Positions 52,691 to 61,700 of a stretch of DNA of 64,000 bases are shown here, in pieces. Position numbers and translations under genes: made by a program. Below the pieces are notes generated by a model, which was not told the DNA's origin, ran no database searches, and worked only from the letters and a program-made list of their open reading frames with translations. Numbering within the stretch: the stretch's first letter is position 1; each line of letters opens with the position of its first letter. Source of the DNA: Closterium sp. NIES-65 (taxonomy: Eukaryota > Streptophyta > Zygnematophyceae > Desmidiales > Closteriaceae); NCBI GenBank assembly GCA_948144175.1, contig CANXME010000212.1, positions 1,613,501 through 1,677,500 of the forward strand, in the 5' to 3' direction.

Positions 52691-54898
52691 AGGGGGGAGG
52701 GGGTCTACCGGGGGAGGACCTGGCGCAAGGAAGAGCGGCGGCGGGGGGAGGGGAGCAGTGCGATAGGGGAAGAGACGGTAGTAAGGCACTGACTCGTCAA
52801 AGGTGACGTCCTGGGAGGACAGAACACGGCGCGAGGTGGGGTGGTAAAACTGCCACCCAAGCGCGTCAGGGGGGAAGCCAAGGAAGAGGCAGGGAACAGC
52901 ACGGGGGGACAGCTTGTCCGCAGACAAGTCGCGGACAAACGCCCGAGATCCCCAGACCCGAAACGCAGACGCATCGCCAACCTTCCCCGTCCACCGCAAG
53001 GTGGGGGAGGTCTCTAGCAAGGAGACCCTGGGCTGAAGGTTGAGCTGATGCGCTGCATACTGAACCGCAAACGGCCACAGAAAACGGGGAGCAGCCGCAT
53101 GCATCATGGACGTACGAGCGACGTCCATGACCATGCCAATGCGACGCTCAGCAATCCCATTTTGCTGTGGAGAGGCCGGAAGCGTGAAGGTCTGGCGGAT
53201 GCCCTGTGCTCGACAGACGGCTCCCAGACGGGCAGAGGAAAACTCCCTGCCTCTGTCAGAGTGCAGACGCAGAACAGGAAAGTCCGAGCCGAAACTCTCT
53301 CTGAGCTAGAGAAGAGCTGCGCGGATCCAGTCGATCAACACCTCAGTGACGTCACCCCTGCTACGCAAGGGGAAGACTGTGGTGTAACGCGAGTAGTCGT
53401 CAACCACCAACAGGATGTAACGCTCGTGCCCCTGGCCACGGACGCGTGCGGGGCCCCACACGTCCATGTGGAGAGTCTACAGAGGAGCCTCTGTCGGAGG
53501 AAACTCGGAGGAGTGAGGGGCGGCGCGCTGTCGCCCCTCGACGCAGGGGACGCAGGTAGGGGCAGGCCCCGGAAGTAGGGGAGGGAGAGACCGGGGGAGA
53601 CCAAAGACAAGGACACGGGAGGCCATGCCTCGGAGATAAGGCAGGGAGGGGTGACCAAGGCGGTGGTGCCAAAGGAGAGTCTGGTGGGACAGGAGACGAG
53701 ACGAGCAGGGAGCAGACTCAGGACCAGACCTGGACGCTGCAGCAAACACCTGACTCGACGCAGCTACCTGACTAGACTTAGTAGCCGGAGGAGACTCAGT
53801 AGTAAGTGTGTACAAGCTCGACCCCGGCCGACGGGTGAACGTGGCCAAGTGTCGGCCTGTCCGAGCACACGTGCAGTGGGTCACCCGCTGACTCGCAGGA
53901 GTGAACTGGTCAACCCCCCTATCCTGTGGATCAGCTCCACTCACCAAGTTCGTAGAGAACGAGGGGAGGTAGAGACCTGACAGGGTGCCAGAGGGGGCTG
54001 CCGGGCACGGTAAGACAGTGGAGAAGCTAGCAAGGACAGGATCCCCAGAGGGCTCCGCCAGGGAGACCGCAACCGGCCGTCTAAGCGGCGTAAGTGTGGT
54101 GCGGTCTCGAAAGAAGGAGCGGGAAGCACCCGAGTCAAGGGTGAAGGTGTGTAAGGCCTGAGCTGACGTAGTACGTGAGAGAGCAGACTCACCATCACCT
54201 GGGGCAGCAGACGCACTAGCACCTAGAGCAGCAGCCTCACCAGCACCTAGAGCAGTAGCCTCAATGCCCGGGTCAGGCGGAACACACAGGTAACAGTCAC
54301 CCTCATCACTAGTAGGCAATGCATACATGGCAGTGAGGATAGCATCATAGTCAAGAGCATAGATATCGACCCGCAGCCGAAGCAGCTCCACCCAGTCGGG
54401 GAACACAGCCGCATCGCCAAACTCCGTACGCCAGGTGTCGCTCAGATGGGCGAAGAAGTGGGACGCTGCGTGACCGAACGTCTCGCAAGGCTGACTAGTC
54501 CGAGCACTAGTGCGAATGACGTACGGACAGCGAGCAGTACCCCGTGACCCGTCACGCTGCGCATACCACTCACGAAGCTGCTGGGGCGAGAGGACCACTC
54601 GCGGACGACGCTGAGGCTGCACTTGGCCACTACAAGTAGCTGCCGAACCACTCACTCCAGGATGACTCCCACTACGGCCACCCCGACAACCCCAACTAGC
54701 GTACCACTCACGAAGCTGTTGGGGGGTGAGGGACTCACGCGAGCGACGTTGCAGCTGCACGTGGCCACTACAAGCAGCTGAGGAACGACTCATTCTAGGA
54801 CGACTCCCACTACGGCCACCCCGACAACCCCAACTAGCGTACCACTCACGAAGCTGTTGGGGGGTGAGGGACTCACGCGGACGACGCTGGAGCTGCAT
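52688..54898 (-). pseudogene. Element E nucleocapsid-like region, protease and integrase
   Basis: On the gag side, three tandem LTPQQLREWYA-type modules (near 54840, 54700 and 54560) precede a knuckle-like segment (CPYVIRTSARTSQPC, about 54540-54490). The protease motif LDSGASRSFFRDRT lies near 54145-54105, pre-integrase HQTLLWHHRLGHPS near 53690-53650, and integrase from about 53460 to 52700. Broken. Confidence 0.75.
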
Positions 54899-55029
54899 CT
54901 GGCCACGCCAGGAGCAGCAGTAGCAGTAGAAAGAGCAGCAGCAGTAAGAGCAGGATTAACAGCAGTACGGGCAGGGCAGTGCTCACCAGTGGCGAGAAGG
55001 GCAGGCGTACGACGGCGGCAACGGCGATG

Positions 55030-56230
55030 CCGCTACCACTGTAGAGCGAGAGCTCCGCGGCAGCTGCAGTGGCGGCTGCTCCAGGGGCGGCTGCTGCAGT
55101 GGCGGCTGCTCCGGGGGCGACTGCTGCAGTGGCGGCTGCTCCGGGGGCGGCTGCTGCAGTGGCGGCTGCTCCAGGGGCGGCTGCTGTAGTGGCGGCTGCT
55201 CAAGGGGCGGCTGCTGCAGTGGCGACTGCTCAAGGGGCGGCTGCCGCACTGGCGGCTGCTCCAGGGGCGGCTGCTGCAGTGGCGGCTGCTCCAGGGGCGG
55301 CTGCTGCTGCTGGGCGGCTCGGCGGCTCGGCTGCCCGCTAGGGGCGGCGACGGGGCCGGGTAGGGGCGGCGACGCGGCCGCTAGGGGCGGCGACGGGGCC
55401 GCGTAGGGAGGGGAGCGGCGACGGGGCCGCTAGGGGCGGCGACGGGGCCGCTAGGGGCGGCGACGGGGCCGCGTAGGGGCGGCTACGAGGCCGCGTAGGG
55501 GCGGCGACGGGGCCGCGTAGGGAGGGGAGCGGCGACGGGGCTGCTAGGAGCGGCGACGGGGCTGCTAGGAGCGGCGACGGGGCCGCGTAGGGGCGGCGAC
55601 GGGGCCGCGTAGGGGCGGCAACGGGGCCGCGAAGGGAGGTCAGCGGCGACAGGGCCGCTAGGGGCGGCGGCGGGGCCGCGTAGGGGCGGCGACGGGGCCG
55701 CGTAGGGGCGGTGACGGGGCCGCGTAGGGGCGGCGACGGGGCCGCGTAGGGAGGGGAGCGGCTACGGGGCCGCTAGGGGCGGCGACGGGGCCGCGTAGGG
55801 GCGGCGACGGGGCCGCGTAGGGGCGGCAACGGGGCCGTGTAGGGAGGTCAGTGGCGACGGGGCCGCTAGGGGCGGCGACGGGGCCGCTAGGGGCGGCTAC
55901 GGGGCCGCGTAGGGAGGGAAGCGGCTACGGGGCCGCTAGGGGCGGCGACGGGGCCGCGTAGGGGCGGCGACGGGGCCGCTAGGGGTGGCTACGGGGCCGC
56001 GTAGGGGCGGCAACGGGGCCGCGTAGGGAGGGAGGCGGCAATGGGGCCGCTAGGGGCGGCGACAGGGCCGCTAGGGGCGGCAACTGGGCCGCTAGGGGCG
56101 GCGACAGGGCCGCTAGGGGCGGCGACTGGGCCGCTAGGGGCCGCGAGGGGCCTGGAAGGGCGGCTACGGGGCCGCTAGGGGCGGCGACGGGGCCGCTGAG
56201 GGTGGCGCGAGGGGCCGTGAGAGGGGCCTC
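55030..56230 (-). repeat. GC-rich leader array of element E
   Basis: Two tandem arrays. A 30-bp unit (ggggcggctgctgcagtggc core) repeats about eight times at 55060-55310. A roughly 21-bp unit (ggggcggcgacggggccgc core) then repeats to about 56230, with larger blocks of about 200 bp recurring. It lies between the 5' LTR and the coding region and contains no gene. Confidence 0.85.
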
Positions 56231-56361
56231 TAAGAGAGGTCGACAAAAGGGCAGCCCACAAGGCGCGCCTCGGGCAGGAGCGACTGTCGCTCTGGTCGGA
56301 AAAAAAAGTTTCAGTGGTGGGCCCCAGGAAGCGTTCCCACTAGGGAACCTGCTCTATACCA

Positions 56362-56487
56362 TGTGAAGAAATGAGGGATGAATGAACTAGCAAGCAGGTG
56401 GGTACAAGTAGGAAAACCTAGAAGTGTTGTACCCCATAGTGTCTACCCCACTATAGCCTACACAGACTACAACATATAAGTTTGACA
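56362..56487 (-). repeat. 5' LTR of element E
   Basis: The matching copy, preceded at 56344-56361 (reverse strand TGGTATAGAGCAGGTTCC) by the primer site and followed by the duplicate acccg. Confidence 0.9.
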
Positions 56488-56640
56488 ACCCGTGTGATGG
56501 TTCGTGATAGATTTGGTAGAACATGTGACCGTTCATGATAGATTTTGTGGAACATGTGACTGCTCGTGATAACTACGAAATGTTTTATGACGGCCCGTAT
56601 AAAAAAAAAAAAAAAAAATCGCCTCAGGCAAATTGGGGGA
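56488..56640. repeat. Host degenerate ~31-bp tandem repeats at the element E insertion site
   Basis: Successive units acatgtgac.gttc.tgatagatttt.tgga have a period of about 31 bp. They continue the pattern seen at 27200-27287 across element E. An 18-base A run (about 56601-56618) closes the block. Confidence 0.6.
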
Positions 56641-56789
56641 GTGGGTCTAGGTAGGTCTAGCGCCCGAGCCGCGCCCTTCCCCGTGGCCGTTTACATCTAT
56701 TTCGGGTTATCCATACAAACCAGCATTCTCCATTAGCGTGTGGTTATATTACCATTTTTTGTTTGGGGCGAGCCCGGTACAGTGCCATG

Positions 56790-57400
56790 GGACATTTGAA
56801 TGTGGGTTTCTTGTTTTCCCGGAAGGCTTACTGTAGCTTCTTTTCTTTCAAGGGACTTTCATCTCAACTTGCACACACTTTCCGCTGATCCGCTTCTAAG
56901 GCGGAAGATTTATTGTGCTAACACAGAACTCGGCTTTTTCGCACGTCTCGCATGCACTGTTTTTCATCGGGTTTCTTCTGCCAGGAACCACAAAACTAAG
57001 TACCTCTCGGATGGAAAGTTTTCAAGGGCATCAACCCTAAACACCACGCGACAAGGTGTTTAGGGTTGATGCCATACATTAGCATGCCAGCCAAGAGGGA
57101 TGTAGTTTTGGCATCAACCCTAAACACTTAGTCGCAAGGTGTTTAGGGTTGATGCCCCTTAACACCTGCCAGCCGAGAGGGATTTAGTTTAGTGCGGATA
57201 GAAAGGCAAAACACCGAGATGATGACACGTGGGTAAATGTTGAGTCGAGTTCTGTCTTCACGCAATAAGTCTTCTGTCTAGGCCGCAAAACCTGGAAAAC
57301 TGTGTGCAGGTAGAAAAGAAGGTCCCTAAAAAGCGCAGGTTCGGAAGTACCTCTTCCGCCGTAGCTAAAAACCCTTTGAATGTCCAGGCAAATGTGCCTA
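56790..57400. repeat. Old foldback element with inner telo-box hairpins
   Basis: The left arm (about 56790-56940) and the reverse complement of the right arm (about 57240-57400) share alignable blocks. Both carry ggacatt...gggttt, tttagggac-like and gaaga.ttattg...acagaactcg segments in the same order. Between them are two internal hairpins. The open frames at 56800-57063 and 57184-57435 are two readings of these arms, so I do not call them genes. It may be a decayed foldback or MITE-type transposon. Confidence 0.5.
57027..57156. repeat. Tandem pair of telo-box hairpins
   Basis: Hairpin 57027-57073 has a perfect 19-bp stem and a 9-base loop. Hairpin 57110-57156 has a perfect 18-bp stem. The period is 83 bp. 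Each stem contains AACCCTAAAC, the plant telo-box/telomere-like motif, in both orientations. Confidence 0.85.
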
Positions 57401-57502
57401 CACATGCGGTGCTGTTTGCCAACCTCCCCCTCCAATCTGCGCCAGCTCCCCCATGGCGCAGGTTTTCCGCGGAGCAGTCAATCCAGAGATATTTTTCGTT
57501 GA

Positions 57503-57679
57503 CACTGGTTTGACGCGCGCCTCACCGTCCTGAAATTTTGCTTCCGCCTGGCTGCCGAACTGGGCCTGGAGTGCCACTTCCTGGATGCGTTAATTTGCCG
57601 CGGATTAGGCCCTGAAAGCGTGCTCAAAGTGCTGCAAATTTCCGACGTAAATCGACGTCGAGGTTGTCGGGCATGGTAG
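57503..57679 (+). other. Unassigned GC-rich open stretch without a start codon
   Basis: Fifty-eight open codons with high third-position GC, reading like a helical protein (ARLTVLKFCFRLAAELGLE, then HFLDALICRGLGPESVLK). There is no ATG. It could be an exon or a gene relic. I recognise no family. Confidence 0.3.
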
Positions 57680-58070
57680 GTAGGCTGAGGGGTGCCATTT
57701 TTGTGTTCGAAGTACGCTTCAGAAATTGCTCACGCCAGCATCAACACTTGTACGGAATTCAGCGCATCTGTACAGTGATGACGAGACCACATCAGACAGA
57801 ACAACAACAAAACAAGAATTGAATTCTCGAAATTAACGAGCCTGTACGATTCGTACTGCGGGCTTCGCAGCCATTAGTGGCACTGTCTACGCATGCGAAA
57901 CGGCCTTGCGATTTCCAAAATTCGTTTGAATTCAATTGTTTTACTATTTAGGCCGGCATTTGTCCTGAGCGGAAGTTCGTCGCCGGCGTTGTGTTCAAAG
58001 TGCCGCGTTCGACGTCGATCGACGTCGAGCCCGACGTCTGCCGACGTTGAGCCTCCGACGTCGGAGGATA
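57640..58070. promoter_or_regulatory. ACGT-core cluster upstream of the host gene
   Basis: Repeated cgacgt/gacgtc cores lie at 57642-57662 and more densely at 58007-58067, embedded in two diverged copies of a segment starting gtg(c/t)tcaaagtgc. ACGT cores are bZIP-type binding sites in plants; a regulatory role is inferred only. Confidence 0.35.
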
Positions 58071-58228
58071 TATGAAATTACTGTGAACACGCTTCTAGTG
58101 CTGTCAAGAAGGAGTGTAATGTCAAGATGGGAGTTGGGCGAACCGCTGCATACGTGGCGAACAGCCAATGGCGTCACGAAAGAGAAGTGCATCGGCGACT
58201 TTCGCGACTGTAAACTTCGGCCGCACAT

Positions 58229-58300
58229 CTGGTCAAGTAACCCTATCCCCTGCCCCCCCAGCTCGCAAGCCCTTGGATGGGGATAGGGTTACTTGACCAG
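58229..58300. repeat. Perfect 22-bp inverted repeat upstream of the host gene
   Basis: CTGGTCAAGTAACCCTATCC and two further C (58229-58250) pair perfectly with 58279-58300 around a 28-base loop. The repeat lies about 100 bp upstream of the predicted start codon. It could form a cruciform or an RNA hairpin, or be a small MITE relic. Confidence 0.8.
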
Positions 58301-58403
58301 TGTCAAGTACAGTAAACACCGCGCCGTTGGCCCTATACATATGCACAAGGGATAGGGGCTGGTAAATTTATGACTCTGAACTTCAGTTTTTTCGTCATAA
58401 GGT

Positions 58404-58710
58404 ATGGCTGGAATCATCATCACTCTGAGCGGAGGGTCCGGCCCGTCAGTTGCAACCATAGCCGCGCTCGCCGCCGCAGCGACAGCTGTCGGCCTCTCCT
58501 TGGTCGGACTGCGCGGTCTGTTTCAATGGGCCAAACGCGCACACAAATGCGCGCGGCAACGCTTGACGTGGCGCAGCGTGTTTACTGGCGAGAAGCACGG
58601 CGGCGGCGCGGAAAGGGAAAGGGAGCGCGTGGCTCATCTGATTCCGCTAATAGAACGATCGGCGAGTTCGGGGAAAGTGAAACGGATCGAGCGATTCGGC
58701 GAATACGTAG
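58404..58710 (+). CDS. NADKc: NADKc-like exon 1
   Basis: ATG at 58404 in a fair context (aaggtATGG). Encodes [11 protein letters not shown], the membrane helix, a basic loop and [10 protein letters not shown]. The chosen donor is 58711 (GTGCGT), because with the acceptor at 59148 it gives GEYV-VRQLGL, which fits the family's YVARQIG segment. Reading on past the donor hits a stop at 58740-58742. Confidence 0.7.
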
Positions 58711-61700
58711 GTGCGTGCGCGGCGTCCGAGTCGCTGACGTAGTAGGGAATGGAGATTAATCGCTAACTTAGTGGGCATAAATATCAGCAAGCCATTGTTT
58801 TATATTTCGTTCAGCATTTGTTTTGCTCTAGAGGCATTGGTTCACGTGTCCCTTTTTCACGACGGTCGTGCAACGGTCAGTGCGCAAAGGTGGGGACACC
58901 TCAAAATTGGGCATGCATTGTGTCGTATATTTTTTTGCAGAGATATCCCTACCCGGGCCGGCAGTCTCCAACCCACTGTCCTTCGCCTCTCCTTTTTTCC
59001 CAATCCATATCCTTCGCCTCTCCTTTTTTCCCTTCTCCCTTCCGCCCCTCTCCTCCCCCTTCTGCCGCGCGCCTTTCCCCTCCACACGCCCCGTCCCCGT
59101 TCCGCCACTCCCCCTTTTCCCGTCCGCCTCCGCTTCCCCCGCCGCCAGTGCGCCAGCTGGGCCTGCCCACGGACCTGGCGGCGGCGGCGCTACTGGCGCA
59201 GGCGGCGGACGACTACGTGCGGGGCGAGAAGAACACATCCGATAAGAGCCGCGCCAACCTGCTCGCGCTCGTCGCGCAGACGGGGGGCGGGCGCGTGGCG
59301 TGGAAGGGGGAGGCGGGAGCGGAGGCGGAGGCGGAGGCGGAGGCGGGAGACGAGGGGGGGCCGGGGGAGGCGGCGGGATTAATGCGGGGTTCAGAGGCGG
59401 AGGTGGAGCAGGTGGGGGAGGAGCTGAGCGCAGAGCTGGACGCGTGCATGCTGTCCTACTTTGGCTTCCACTGGCCGCACTCCGCGCTCATGATCGAACA
59501 GGTGCGTGGGAGGGGGAGAGGGAACGGGAGGGGAGGAGCAGTGGGGTGGTTGGGGTGGGAGGGTAGAGTAATCTATGATGCTTCCACTGGGCGCACTCGG
59601 CGCTCATGATCGAACAGGTGCGTGGGAGGGCACGGGGTGGGGAGAGGGGAAATGGGAGGGGAGGAGGGGGCAAGAGGAGGGGAAGAATGAGACTCAATTG
59701 AGTTACTTGCATTAGCCAATGCGTACTTGCGTGGAACAAAAACTCACCTGCTTTGCGCATAACTGGATCAGCGAGCGTAGAGCGTCAGAAGGTAGCGTCA
59801 TCGCAAGTTTCGTGCAGCCTGGGCGAAGTTCACAGCTGAAATCGTCCGCCACAACGGCTTTTTTTATATCCTGCTGGAGGGAGGATGTACGAACAGAATA
59901 AAGACACATATTTTAGGAATATGTACGTAAGGAAGGAACGGCTAGACTGCAGCGGCCATTGTCACGTGCGATCCAGTGTGCGAGGAAAATAGAGCATGTA
60001 AAATTTTCCAAGTGAAAATGAACATGTGCTGAACTGTCAGAGGATTTTGAGTTGTGAGGGAGAGAGGTATGTGTTGCGTTGTGTGGTGTGGTGTTAGGTC
60101 GCACGTGAAGATTGTCGAAATGTTGACGAATGAGCTAGCGAGGTCGTCGAAACCTGGTGTTGATTACAATAATTCAATCCTACGGATTCAGAGGCACCAT
60201 GACGATGCCTAGCGAATACATGGAAACCCTAACATTTTGAGCTATTGTTCGCCCACGCTAGTCCAAATCAAATCCGTGCTGTCACATCTGATGGTGACAA
60301 CGCACCTTCAGAAGTGTCGCAGTTTGGTCAGACTGCACTGCTAACCCTCCTAAACACTGTTCCAAGTGACCTCAGCCATTGCTCGTGGGATGGTCGGGGC
60401 GCATAGATGGGGAAAACCCATATTTGGGCATGGTATGTGGGCTCGCGAAATTCGTAGAGAACTGAATTGCCACTGGCCGGACCATGCGGTCATGTTGGAA
60501 CACAGTGGGCGGGAGGCAAGGGAAGGCAAGGCAGGGGATGAATTTTCAAGACAACTAAAAATATTGGCAGCACATGCATCTCTACCATCCCTGTGCGCCC
60601 ATCCCTGTGCGCCCATCCCTGTGCGCCCATCCCTGTGCGCCCATCCCTGTGCGCCCATCCCTGTGTTCCCATCCCTGTCTTCCCATCCCTGTGCGCCCAT
60701 CCCTGTGCGCCCATCCCTGTGCGCCCATCCCTGTGCGCCCATCCCTGTGCGCCCATCCCTGTGCGCCCATCCCTGTGCGCCCATCCCCGTGCGCCCATCC
60801 CCGTGCGCCCATCCCTGTGCGCCCATCCCTGTGCGCCCATCCCCGTGCGCCCATCCCCGTGCGCCCATCCCCGTGCGCCCATCCCTGTGCGCCCATCCCT
60901 GTGCGCCCATCCCTGTGCGCCCATCCCTGTGCGCCCATCCCTGTGCGCCCATCCCTGTGCGCCCATCCCTGTGCGCCCATCCCTGTGCGCCCATCCCTGT
61001 GCGCCCATCCCTGTGCGCCCATCCCTGTGCGCCCATCCCTGTGCGCCCATCCCTGTGCGCCCATCCCTGTGCGCCCATCCCTGTGCGCCCATCCCTGTGC
61101 GCCCATCCCCGTGCGCCCATCCCCGTGCGCCCATCCCCGTGCGCCCATCCCTGTGCGCCCATCCCCGTGCGCCCATCCCCGTGCGCCCATCCCTGTGTTC
61201 CCATCCCTGTGCGCCCATCCCTGTGCGCCCATCCCTGTGCGCCCATCCCTGTGCGCCCATCCCCGTGCGCCCATCCCCGTGCGCCCATCCCTGTGCGCCC
61301 ATCCTCGTGCGCCCATCCCCGTGCGCCCATCCCCGTGCGCCCATCCCTGTGCGCCCATCCCTGTGCGCCCATCCCTGTGCGCCCATCCCCGTGCGCCCAT
61401 CCCTGTGCGCCCATCCCCGTGCGCCCATCCCTGTGCGCCCATCCCCGTGCGCCCATCCCGGTGCGCCCATCCCCGAGCGCCCATCCCCGTGCGCCCATCC
61501 CCGTGCGCCCATCCCTGTGCGCCCATCCCTGTGCGCCCATCCCTGTGCGCCCATCCCCGTGCGCCCATCCCCGTGCGCCCATCCCCGTGCGCCCATCCCT
61601 GTGCGCCCATCCCTGTGCGCCCATCCCTGTGCGCCCATCCCTGTGCGCCCATCCCTGTGCGCCCATCCCTGTGCGCCCATCCCTGTGCGCCCATCCCTGT

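Larger units (their letters stand above)
27288..56487 (-). mobile_element. Element E: outermost short-LTR Ty1/copia of stack 2
   Basis: The 126-bp LTRs lie at 27288-27413 and 56362-56487, with the target duplicate acccg (27283-27287 and 56488-56492). The LTRs differ at 4 of 126 positions (about 3%), the most divergent of this stack, as expected for the outer layer. Its own sequence is 27414-27813 and 49867-56361; everything between is element F and its contents. Parts recognised are a GC-rich leader, a nucleocapsid-like segment, protease, integrase, linker, reverse transcriptase and RNase H. I do not recognise a typical gag N-terminal domain. Broken, with many coding breaks. Confidence 0.92.

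Noticed and set aside
55030-56230. CRISPR-like array
   Set aside because: Units are contiguous short GC-rich tandem repeats without unique spacers, in a eukaryotic retrotransposon leader.
56800-57435. Two small host genes, one on each strand
   Set aside because: They are related readings of the two arms of an inverted repeat.
58771-59382. Alternative plus- and minus-strand frames over intron 1 and exon 2
   Set aside because: They run through the pyrimidine tract; the exon 1-2 junction in phase explains the coding part.
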